Of a DNA stretch of 64,000 nucleotides, positions 25,163 through 31,891 are shown piece after piece. The notes beneath the pieces were generated by a model. That model worked only from the letters and a program-made list of their open reading frames with translations. It did no database searches and was not told the origin of the DNA. The stretch spans positions 8,762 to 72,761 of the forward strand of contig NZ_KB903837.1 of assembly GCF_000379825.1 (NCBI RefSeq), read 5' to 3'. The stretch's first letter is position 1. Each line of letters starts with the position of its first letter. The translations under genes were made by a program, and so were the position numbers. Source of the DNA: Longispora albida DSM 44784 (GTDB taxonomy: Bacteria; Actinomycetota; Actinomycetes; Mycobacteriales; Micromonosporaceae).

Positions 25163-25699
25163 CTACTTGCCGGCGCAGGTGCCTTCCGGGAGCTGGGGCT
25201 CGCGCAGCGCGCTGATCTTCTGCTTGACCTCGGTCGGGCTGCCGAGCTGCTTGAACTGCGCGCCCAGCACGACGTCGACCACGTCGTCCGTCCGCTTCGG
25301 ATCGAACTCGGCCGGCGCGTCGGCGTCGACGAGGAAATAGGCCCGCAGCACGTGCGCGGCACCCACCGTCTTCGGGCCGTAGCGCAACTCGACGACACCC
25401 TTCACGGTCTTGCGCTTCGGGTCGTTGTCGGTTTTCAGCACCTTGAACTTTTCCTTGGCCAGCCCGTCGGCGGCCTTGGCCGCGACACCGGTCTCGTCGG
25501 TTCCGTTGTAGACGTTCACCTTGATGTCGGCAGGCGGGGGCTGGCGGGTGTCCACGGCCACATAACCCTTGGGACAGCTCTTCGCCGTACTGGTGGAGCC
25601 AGCCTGCTTGTCGTGCATGAGTGCCCACGTGACTACGATGACCGCGACCAGCAGGAGGGTACCCACGACGGCGAAAGCGCGTACTCGGGACAAGGTCAT
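25163..25699 (-). CDS. LytR C-terminal-domain protein, envelope integrity protein Cei-like
   Basis: The 178 residue product has a signal-anchor helix (about 8-28, AFAVVGTLLLVAVIVVTWALM) and then an extracytoplasmic LytR_C domain: IKVNVYNGTDETGVAAKAADGLAKEKFKVLK and VELRYGPKTVGAAHVLRAYF. Two Cys (in SCPKGY and EGTCAGK) may form a disulphide. The order principal sigma, suhB, this gene, DUF4193, DUF3093 matches mycobacterial Rv2703 to Rv2698, where Rv2700 is Cei, needed for envelope integrity. It acts at the cell surface. Confidence 0.85.
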   Translation of the reverse strand: MTLSRVRAFAVVGTLLLVAVIVVTWALMHDKQAGSTSTAKSCPKGYVAVDTRQPPPADIKVNVYNGTDETGVAAKAADGLAKEKFKVLKTDNDPKRKTVKGVVELRYGPKTVGAAHVLRAYFLVDADAPAEFDPKRTDDVVDVVLGAQFKQLGSPTEVKQKISALREPQLPEGTCAGK

Positions 25700-25992
25700 G
25701 TGCGGCTCCCCGTCGTGCTGGACATGCCGGGTAGGTTAGCGCGTGCCGCAGGACTTCGAAGCGACCGCCTCGGCGTGCCGACCCCGGGTCAGGCAACTTG
25801 CGCCCTACTTTGATGTCGCCTCGATCACATCGGGAATGTCTGACGGGTATTCGACGTACAACTTCGGGCAAGGAGCGGTAAGGTGCCACGCCCAGGCGGG
25901 TACTTTGGCGCCACGGATAGTGCAAGGGCACATGAACGAGCGGTGCCCGGCGGGTATGCCGGGCTCGGAAGAGATATGGGAGTGTGACACCG

Positions 25993-26295
25993 ATGGCCAC
26001 CGACTACGACGCCCCGCGTCGGGACGAAGTCGAAGCCGACGGGGCTGACAGCCTCGAGGAACTCAAGGCGCGACGGACCGACGCTCAGTCCGGCGCCGTT
26101 GACGTCGACGAGGCCGAGGTCGCCGAGAGCTTCGAGTTGCCGGGGGCTGACCTCGCCGACGAGGAACTCACGGTGAAGGTCCTGCCGATGCAGGCGGACG
26201 AGTTCCGCTGTTCGAAGTGCTTCCTGGTGCATCACCGCAGCCAGCTGGCATACGAGAAGAACGGCGAGCTGGTCTGCAAGGAGTGCGCGGCCTGA
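25993..26295 (+). CDS. DUF4193 family protein
   Basis: The 100 residue product is acidic in its first half and ends with FRCSKCFLVHHRSQLAYEKNGELVCKECAA, a zinc-ribbon-like arrangement of two CxxC pairs. This is the DUF4193 signature, conserved in actinobacteria next to cei and DUF3093 and implicated by context in RNA polymerase or envelope functions, unproven. The upstream 293-bp gap holds a small hairpin (GCCCGGC/GCCGGGC, 25945-25964) and otherwise nothing I can interpret. Confidence 0.93.
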   Translation: MATDYDAPRRDEVEADGADSLEELKARRTDAQSGAVDVDEAEVAESFELPGADLADEELTVKVLPMQADEFRCSKCFLVHHRSQLAYEKNGELVCKECAA

Positions 26296-26305
26296 GCGCG
26301 GTCGA

Positions 26306-26311
26306 TAAAGT
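26306..26311 (+). promoter_or_regulatory. -10 element of a leaderless promoter
   Basis: TAAAGT ends 8 nt before the ATG at 26320, in the 24-bp gap after the DUF4193 gene. Confidence 0.4.
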
Positions 26312-26319
26312 AGGCAGCT

Positions 26320-27159
26320 ATGGGAGACACCACCGGGGAGCCTGAGAGCTTCCCGGTCCCCGGGCGAACCCCGGGAGCCGAAGAGCCGGTCCGGCACGAG
26401 CTGGACCGGCTGGCCGCGCGTCCGGACCCGAACGTGGTGGACGGTGAGCTGGCGGGCACGGTCGCCGAGCTGACAGCCGAGGACCTCAGCCAGGCCGACC
26501 GGCGCAAGCTGCTGCGGCGGCTGGCCGCGCAGACGGGCAGGACGTGGCGGAACGTCTGGCGGCCGAAGAAGGCCGTCGAGTGGATCACCGACACCGTCTC
26601 CGACGTGGCCCCGCACATCAAGATCCGTGACCTGGCGACGCTGCGCAGGCACTATCCAGGCCTGGATGGCGACGCCCTGGCCGAGCGCCTGGTCCGCAAC
26701 GCCGGCCGGGTGACCATGGCGATCGGTGCCGCCGGAGGTGGCATCGCCACTGTCGAGTGGGTGGCACCGCCGACCCTTCTCAGTACCCCTGTCCTGCTCA
26801 CAGCCGAGACGCTGGCCGTGGTGGCCGTCGAGCTGAAGCTGATCGGCGAGCTGCACGAGGTGTACGGGCAGCCGGTCCCCGGCAACGGCAAGCAGCGCGC
26901 TGTCGCCCTGTTGCAGGCGTGGGCGGCCCAGCGGGGTGTGACGCTCATGACCGGTACGCGTGCGATGGCCGTGGTGCTGGGTACGAACGCCCGCAAGCAG
27001 CTCACCCAGCAGATCGCCAAGCGCTTCGGCCGCAGCCTGACCACGCTCGGCCCGCTGCTGTCGGGTGCGGCGGTCGGTGGCTTCCTCAACCGGAAGGCGA
27101 CCAGGTCACTGGGCGGCGAGGTCCGCAAGGACCTGCGCCGCCGCGCGATCGGCTACTGA
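26320..27159 (+). CDS. Hypothetical protein with hydrophobic helices, faintly EcsC-like
   Basis: The 279 residue product has a charged N-terminal third (LAARPDPNVVDGELAGTVAELTAEDLSQADRRKLLRRLA), then Ala/Gly-rich hydrophobic segments (VTMAIGAAGGGIATVEWVAPP, LLTAETLAVVAVELKLIGELHEVYG, LTTLGPLLSGAAVGGFLNRKAT). The pattern of Gly-rich membrane-inserting helices and a LIGELHEVYG-type segment recalls EcsC-family proteins, but the match is weak. Function unknown. It ends 3 bp before the convergent DUF3093 gene. Confidence 0.7.
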   Translation: MGDTTGEPESFPVPGRTPGAEEPVRHELDRLAARPDPNVVDGELAGTVAELTAEDLSQADRRKLLRRLAAQTGRTWRNVWRPKKAVEWITDTVSDVAPHIKIRDLATLRRHYPGLDGDALAERLVRNAGRVTMAIGAAGGGIATVEWVAPPTLLSTPVLLTAETLAVVAVELKLIGELHEVYGQPVPGNGKQRAVALLQAWAAQRGVTLMTGTRAMAVVLGTNARKQLTQQIAKRFGRSLTTLGPLLSGAAVGGFLNRKATRSLGGEVRKDLRRRAIGY

Positions 27160-27162
27160 GGA

Positions 27163-27627
27163 CTATCCCTGTCGCGCGGCTGCGATCGCCGCGGCCAGCG
27201 CTTCCGGGCGGCGGGTGCTGATGATCCAGTATGGAGTCGGGTCCGCCGGGTCGTTAAGCGTGACGAGGATCGCGTCCCTGATCCACGGCCGCTGCACGAC
27301 GAAGGCCAGCGGGTGCGCGTGCACGCCGAGCGCGTCACGCTTGGCTGCCGGGGACAGCGGCGTGGCCTCGGCGACGAACTTCACCGGCAGCCGGGCGTCG
27401 TCCACGCGCAGCTCGCCGTCGGCCACCTGGATCCGGAGCCTGCCCAGCCAGGCCGTCGCGAGTACGGTCAGGGGGAGGATGATGGCGTACGGCAGCCATT
27501 CCCGCAGGCCAGGAGCGCCCAGGTGCAGCTCGGCCGACAGCAGGACGGCGAGGCCGACGGCGGCGAGCCACAACCACCAGGGCAGGAACAGTCGTTCTTG
27601 GTACTGGGGTGTTGATCGCGACGCCAC
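27163..27627 (-). CDS. DUF3093 family membrane protein
   Basis: From GTG 27627 the product is 154 residues: YQERLFLPWWLWLAAVGLAVLL, then a second helix WLPYAIILPLTVLATAWLG, then the conserved soluble part RIQVADGELRVDDARLPVKFVAEATPLSPAAKRDALGVHAHPLAFVVQRPWIRDAILVTLNDPADPTPYWIISTRRP. This is DUF3093, a two-helix membrane family always near dut in actinobacteria, with unknown role. The start is chosen so that it does not overlap the divergent dut gene; only 37 bp separate the two start codons. Confidence 0.9.
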   Translation of the reverse strand: MASRSTPQYQERLFLPWWLWLAAVGLAVLLSAELHLGAPGLREWLPYAIILPLTVLATAWLGRLRIQVADGELRVDDARLPVKFVAEATPLSPAAKRDALGVHAHPLAFVVQRPWIRDAILVTLNDPADPTPYWIISTRRPEALAAAIAAARQG

Positions 27628-27664
27628 TCTGTGAGAGTACTGCGTGACTAGAAGGAGTCCTGGG

Positions 27665-28117
27665 GTGCCCATTGATGTCCAGCTAATGATGCTTGACCCT
27701 GATTTGCCAGTACCGGCTTATGCCCATCCGGGCGATGCAGGCGCTGATCTGCTCGCCGCCGAGGCCGCCGAGATCCCGGCCGGTGGCTGGGTGATCGTCC
27801 GCACAGGCATCGCGATCGCGCTGCCGGACGGGTACGTCGGGCTCGTGCACCCGCGCTCCGGCCTCGCGGCCCGGCTCGGGGTCACCGTGCTCAACGCGCC
27901 CGGCACCGTCGACTCCGGCTACCGGGGCGAGATCAGGGTGAACCTGATCAACCACGGCCCGGCCCCGGCGAAGATCGAGCGCGGTGACCGGATCGCGCAG
28001 CTTGTCGTCCAGCGCGTGGAACGGGCGGCGTTCGCGGTCACCGACACCCTCGACGTCACGAGCCGGGGCGCGGGCGGGCACGGGTCCACCGGAGGGCACT
28101 CCGCTCTGGCAGAGTAG
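27665..28117 (+). CDS. dut: dUTP diphosphatase
   Basis: The 150 residue product contains the five trimeric dUTPase motifs: [35 protein letters not shown] with the catalytic Asp, [11 protein letters not shown], and the C-terminal [10 protein letters not shown] loop in which His replaces the usual Phe, as in mycobacterial dUTPase. It hydrolyses dUTP to dUMP and prevents uracil misincorporation. The GTG start follows AAGGAG. DUF3710 is downstream in the same direction. Confidence 0.97.
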   Translation: MPIDVQLMMLDPDLPVPAYAHPGDAGADLLAAEAAEIPAGGWVIVRTGIAIALPDGYVGLVHPRSGLAARLGVTVLNAPGTVDSGYRGEIRVNLINHGPAPAKIERGDRIAQLVVQRVERAAFAVTDTLDVTSRGAGGHGSTGGHSALAE

Positions 28118-28146
28118 GAGCGGACTGGCGTACACGAGTAGGAGCT

Positions 28147-28830
28147 GTGAGCATGTTCGGACGGCGTGACAAGGGTGCCGCGGAGTCAGAGGCTGGCGCG
28201 GCCGTGGAGCCGGGTAGCGGCCCGTACGACTCGGCCGCCGCGCCGAAGGACGACGGGATCCAGCGTCTCGACCTGGGCAGCCTGCTCGTCCCGGCCCTGC
28301 CGGACCTGGAGCTGCGGATGCAGGCCACCGACGACGGCCAGATCAGCGCCGTCGTGCTGGCCACTGAGGACAGCGGCCTCCAGCTCGGCGTGTTCGCCGC
28401 GCCCCGCACCGACGAGATCTGGGACGAGGCCCGGGCCGACATCGCCGGCTCGATCGCCGCGCAGGGCGGCCAGGCAGAGGAGGGCGAGGGCGAGTTCGGC
28501 GTCGAGCTGCTGGCGACCGTTCCGACCCCGGAGGGCCCCGCCGAGCTGCGGTTCATCGGCGTCGACGGCCCGCGCTGGTTCCTCCGCGGCCTGTTCCAGG
28601 GCAAGGCTGTGCACGACGAGGAGGCCGCCAAGCCGCTGGTCGCCGCGCTGCGTGAGGTCGTCGTGGTCCGGGACCGCGAGGCCAGGCCGGTCGGCGACGG
28701 CCTGCCGCTGCGGCTGCCGAAGGAGTTCGCCGAGCAGGCGGCCGCCCAGCAGGCCCAGCAGGCAGCTGAGGCTGAGGCGCAGCAGCGCAAGCCCTCGCCG
28801 CACCCGCGGCAGGATCTCAACGGTTCATGA
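28147..28830 (+). CDS. DUF3710 family protein
   Basis: The 227 residue product has the family core GIQRLDLGSLLVPALPDLELRMQATDDGQISAVVLATEDSGLQLGVFAAPRTDEIWDEARADIAGSIAAQGG and RFIGVDGPRWFLRGLFQGKAV. The C-terminus is a Gln/Ala-rich helix. DUF3710 is an actinobacterial family of unknown function fixed between dut and the OB-fold gene. GTG 28147 or ATG 28153 may start it. Its stop overlaps an ATG of the next gene. Confidence 0.92.
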   Translation: MSMFGRRDKGAAESEAGAAVEPGSGPYDSAAAPKDDGIQRLDLGSLLVPALPDLELRMQATDDGQISAVVLATEDSGLQLGVFAAPRTDEIWDEARADIAGSIAAQGGQAEEGEGEFGVELLATVPTPEGPAELRFIGVDGPRWFLRGLFQGKAVHDEEAAKPLVAALREVVVVRDREARPVGDGLPLRLPKEFAEQAAAQQAQQAAEAEAQQRKPSPHPRQDLNGS

Positions 28831-29267
28831 ACGCCGCTACCGGGGCCGAGGCGGGTAGGCTGGAGGCCCCGGGAGGTGTTACCAAGGTCATGGCGACCCA
28901 GGCACAGGAGTCTCCGTTGCGCCGGTTCCTCCGGCGGCTGACGGCCAGCGAGGCTGAGCTGGAGGCGGAGGAGCAGCAGCGCGAGTCCGCCGAGTATGGC
29001 GAGAACAGGGTCGGCGACTGCCAGCGCGGGCAGCTCGCGACCGTGGCCGGCCGGCTCAAGACCGTCGTCTACACGCCGCGGACCAACCTGCCGACCCTTG
29101 AGGCCGACCTCTACGACGGCACCGACGTGGTGACCCTGGTCTGGCTGGGCCGCCGGCACATCGCCGGCATCGAGCCGGGGCGGCTGCTGGAGGCCCGGGG
29201 CCGGATCGCGATCCGGGACGGCCGTAAAGTGATTTACAACCCGTTCTACGAGATTGAGACCCCATGA
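28827..29267 (+). CDS. OB-fold nucleic-acid-binding domain protein
   Basis: The C-terminal 90 residues (GDCQRGQLATVAGRLKTVVYTPRTNLPTLEADLYDGTDVVTLVWLGRRHIAGIEPGRLLEARGRIA) form an OB-fold as found in RecG and other nucleic-acid binders. A charged helix precedes it. The ATG at 28827 overlaps the DUF3710 stop (ATGA), but the ATG at 28890 (MATQAQESPLRRFLRRL) is also likely, with GGGAGG and a TAGGCT hexamer just upstream. Its stop overlaps the DUF3159 start (ATGA). The equivalent M. tuberculosis gene is Rv2694c. The ligand is unknown. Confidence 0.88.
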   Translation: MNAATGAEAGRLEAPGGVTKVMATQAQESPLRRFLRRLTASEAELEAEEQQRESAEYGENRVGDCQRGQLATVAGRLKTVVYTPRTNLPTLEADLYDGTDVVTLVWLGRRHIAGIEPGRLLEARGRIAIRDGRKVIYNPFYEIETP

Positions 29268-29944
29268 CCGATATTTCGGAGCAGGAGAAGGGGTCCGAGC
29301 AGCTTCCGCCCTTCTCCGAACAGCTCGCCCAGCAGCTCGGCGGCGTGCGCGGCCTGATCGAGTCTGGCATTCCGGTCGTGGTGTTCGTGCTGGGCAACGT
29401 GCTCTTCGGGTATCTGAAGGTGCCGAGCGCGCTCAACTGGGCGATCGGGTGCGCCGTCGCCAGCGCCCTGGTGATCGCCGCGTACCGGCTGTGGCGTAAG
29501 CAGACCGTCCGGCACGCGGTCAACGGGCTCGTCGGCATCGCGATCGGCGCGTACCTGGCGTGGAAGACCGGCGACGCCAAGGCCTTCTACCTGCCCGGCA
29601 TCATCACCAACGTCGTCTACGGCGTCGTCCTGCTCGGCTCGGTGCTGGTCGGCAAGCCCATCATCGGTTACGTGTGGGCTGTCGTCGCCAACGGCGGCAA
29701 GCAGGACTGGTCCGCCCGGATGGAGCTGGTCCGCACGTTCCGCTGGGTCACCTGCTTCTGGGCCGCGTTGTTCCTGGTCAAGGGCGGCATCCAGTACGCG
29801 CTCTGGGCCTCGGAGGCCGCGAGCGCCACGGCGCTGGGCATCGCGCGCCTCGGCCTCGGGTACCCGCCGTGGGTGCTGGGCCTGGCCGTGACGGCGTGGG
29901 CTGTCCGGCGGGCCGGCCGCCCGGTCAACCCGGCCACCGCCTGA
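29264..29944 (+). CDS. DUF3159 family membrane protein
   Basis: The 226 residue product has about six membrane helices and the family landmarks FSEQLAQQLGGVRGLIESGIPVVVFVLGNV, YRLWRKQTVRHAVNGLVGIAIGAYLAWKTGDAKAFYLPGII and RTFRWVTCFWAALFLVKGGIQ. DUF3159 is fixed next to the OB-fold and trkA genes in actinobacteria, and its function is unknown. Translation is probably coupled to the upstream gene through an ATGA overlap. Confidence 0.93.
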   Translation: MTDISEQEKGSEQLPPFSEQLAQQLGGVRGLIESGIPVVVFVLGNVLFGYLKVPSALNWAIGCAVASALVIAAYRLWRKQTVRHAVNGLVGIAIGAYLAWKTGDAKAFYLPGIITNVVYGVVLLGSVLVGKPIIGYVWAVVANGGKQDWSARMELVRTFRWVTCFWAALFLVKGGIQYALWASEAASATALGIARLGLGYPPWVLGLAVTAWAVRRAGRPVNPATA

Positions 29945-29951
29945 GCCTGCT

Positions 29952-30443
29952 GTGAGCCCGGCCTGGGTGAGGTCGCTGGGCGGCCCGCTGATCGTGATGC
30001 CGGAGCCGGCCTGCCGCGAGTGGGGCGGAGCCAGCGACGGGTATGCGGACGAGCCGGGGGACTACGGCCGGGCCCGTGACGTCGAGGACCACGTGGACGT
30101 GATCAACGTCGGCGGCTTCGAAGCACTCGTTCTCGGCGAGGAGCCGGCCCGGACGACGTACCTGCCGGAGCACCGGACCTTCCTGCGAGTGACGGCGGCT
30201 GACGTGGATCGGGACCTTCCGGCGCTCGTCGGCGAGCTGCTGCCGGAGGCCGACTGGGTGTCACACACGTGGTGGACGGTGCCCGGGCCGGTGGTCCTCT
30301 TCGACTCCGTCTACGAGGCCGGCCAGATCGCGGGCGAGGAGCACCTGCGGATCGACCTGGAGCCCGGCACGTACATCGTGGAAGCGGCCACTGTGGAGGC
30401 TCCAGAGGCGTACCTGACCCTGGTCCGGCTGACTCCGCGCTAG
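29952..30443 (+). CDS. Imm21-type immunity protein, orphan
   Basis: The 163 residue product follows the Imm21 pattern: WVRSLGGPLIVMPEPACREWGGA near the start, DYGRARDVEDHVDVINVGGFEALVLGEEPARTTYLPEH in the middle, and a beta-rich C-terminus. Imm21 proteins neutralise secreted or contact-dependent toxins. No toxin, secretion gene or other immunity gene is adjacent. The gene sits inside a conserved housekeeping block, after DUF3159 and tail-to-tail with the trkA pair. It may protect against toxins of neighbours. Assignment is from remembered family pattern. Confidence 0.7.
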   Translation: MSPAWVRSLGGPLIVMPEPACREWGGASDGYADEPGDYGRARDVEDHVDVINVGGFEALVLGEEPARTTYLPEHRTFLRVTAADVDRDLPALVGELLPEADWVSHTWWTVPGPVVLFDSVYEAGQIAGEEHLRIDLEPGTYIVEAATVEAPEAYLTLVRLTPR

Positions 30444-30445
30444 GA

Positions 30446-30463
30446 GAGCCCCGGCTGGGGCTC
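30446..30463. terminator. Short bidirectional terminator
   Basis: GAGCCCC-GGCT-GGGGCTC, a perfect 7-bp stem with a 4-nt loop, fills the 18-bp gap between the convergent Imm21 and trkA genes. Confidence 0.7.
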
Positions 30464-31121
30464 AGATGCCGAGCATGACCTGGCGGACGGCGTCCTCGAC
30501 CTCGGCGGTGCAGACGAAGACCGCCTCGTCGCCGGCTTCGAGCGGGTCGTCGGGGCTGGGGGCGATGACCCGGTTCCCGCGGACGATCGCGACCAGGGCC
30601 GAGTCGTGCGGCAGGGTGATGTCCCGGACGGGCCGGCCGATGTACGGCGCGTCGTCGGGGAGCGTGATCTCGACCAGGTTGGCCTGGCCCTGCCGGAAGG
30701 TCATCAGCCGGACCAGCTCGCCGACGGTGACCGCCTCCTCGACCAGCGCGGCCATCAGGCGCGGCTTGGACACGGACACGTCCACGCCCCACTGCTCGGT
30801 GAACAGCCACTCGTTCTCGGCGCGGTTGACCCGGGCCACGACGCGCGGCACGGCGAACTCCGTCTTGGCCAGCAGCGAGACGACCAGGTTCACCTTGTCG
30901 TCGCCGGTGGCTGCGACCACGACGTCGCAGCTGGCCAGCTCGGCGTTCTGCAAAGAGGACAGTTCGCAGGCGTCGGCGAGCAGCCACTCCGCGTCGGGTA
31001 CGCGCTCGGGGCGGAGCATGCTCGGCTGCTTGTCGATCAGGAGCACCTGGTGGCCGTTGTCGATCAGCTCCGTGGCGATGGACCGGCCGACGTTGCCGGC
31101 CCCGGCGATCGCGATCCGCAT
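30462..31121 (-). CDS. trkA: TrkA-type potassium uptake regulator, second subunit
   Basis: The 219 residue product has an RCK N-domain with the NAD loop IAIAGAGNVGRSIATELIDNGHQVLLID and a C-terminal RCK-C domain (IGRPVRDITLPHDSALVAIVRGNRVIAPSPDDPLEAGDEAVFVC). Such proteins gate Trk/Ktr-type K+ transporters in response to nucleotides. Its start overlaps the stop of the upstream trkA gene (TGATG). The pair corresponds to mycobacterial ceoB/ceoC. No trkH/trkG pore gene is present in the window. Confidence 0.93.
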   Translation of the reverse strand: MRIAIAGAGNVGRSIATELIDNGHQVLLIDKQPSMLRPERVPDAEWLLADACELSSLQNAELASCDVVVAATGDDKVNLVVSLLAKTEFAVPRVVARVNRAENEWLFTEQWGVDVSVSKPRLMAALVEEAVTVGELVRLMTFRQGQANLVEITLPDDAPYIGRPVRDITLPHDSALVAIVRGNRVIAPSPDDPLEAGDEAVFVCTAEVEDAVRQVMLGI

Positions 31122-31786
31122 CAGTGCGCTCCCTCGGGTGCCGAGCCGGTGACCTTGGTGACCGCCGGGATCATGCCGTCCGTGAGCAGCATGAACAGCT
31201 GGTCGCCGTCCTGGATGGCCGTCGAGGCCGTCGGCAGGGTACCGATGCCGAACCGCATCAGGTACGCCACGCGGGTGCCGGCCGCCTCCTCGAGCTGGCG
31301 GAGCGGGTGGCCGATCCAGTCGGTGTGCACCGGTACCTCGATCATGGCGAGGGTGCTGGTCGGGTCGCGCCACAGCTCGGGCGTGGACTCCGGTACGAGG
31401 TGGCGGAGCATCCGGTCGGCTGTCCAGCGCACGGTGGCGACGGTGGGGATGCCGAGCCGCTCGTACACCTCCGCGCGTTTCTGGTCGTAGATCCGGGCGA
31501 CGACCCGGTGCACGCCGAAGGTCTCGCGCGCGACCCTGGCCGAGATGATGTTCGAGTTGTCGCCGCTGGACACGGCGGCGAAGGCGTCGGCCTGGTCGAT
31601 CCCGGCCTGGCGGAGCACCTGGGCGTCGAAGCCGACCCCGGTGACGGTGTGCCCGCTGAAGTCCGGGCCGAGCCGCCGGAAGGCCTCAGGATTCTGGTCG
31701 ATCACGGCCACCTCGTGGCCGCGTTCCTCCAGGCTCTGGGCGAGGGTCGAGCCGACCCGTCCGCAGCCCATGATCACGATTCGCAA
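31121..31786 (-). CDS. trkA: TrkA-type potassium uptake regulator, first subunit
   Basis: The 221 residue product has VIMGCGRVGSTLAQSLEERGHEVAVID (NAD loop) and an RCK-C domain (IGHPLRQLEEAAGTRVAYLMRFGIGTLPTASTAIQDGDQLFMLL). It is coupled by one base overlap to the second trkA gene downstream. The APC permease gene is divergent, 105 bp away, an arrangement preserved in mycobacteria (Rv2690c to Rv2692). Confidence 0.93.
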   Translation of the reverse strand: MRIVIMGCGRVGSTLAQSLEERGHEVAVIDQNPEAFRRLGPDFSGHTVTGVGFDAQVLRQAGIDQADAFAAVSSGDNSNIISARVARETFGVHRVVARIYDQKRAEVYERLGIPTVATVRWTADRMLRHLVPESTPELWRDPTSTLAMIEVPVHTDWIGHPLRQLEEAAGTRVAYLMRFGIGTLPTASTAIQDGDQLFMLLTDGMIPAVTKVTGSAPEGAH

Positions 31787-31878
31787 CTCGTGCCTCCAGC
31801 GAGAGTTTCCCCGCCAGGGACGCTACACGGTCGGCGTGCCACTTCGCCGGTCGGTCAGCATCGTGTGCAGCCACAACG

Positions 31879-31884
31879 TACGCT
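31879..31884 (+). promoter_or_regulatory. -10 element of a leaderless promoter (APC permease gene)
   Basis: TACGCT ends 7 nt before the GTG start at 31892. Confidence 0.45.
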
Positions 31885-31891
31885 GTCGGGC

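Noticed and set aside
25700-25992. A possible small gene in the gap before DUF4193
   Set aside because: Open frames here have no start with a ribosome-binding site and no family pattern. The stretch is better read as promoter/leader DNA with a small hairpin.
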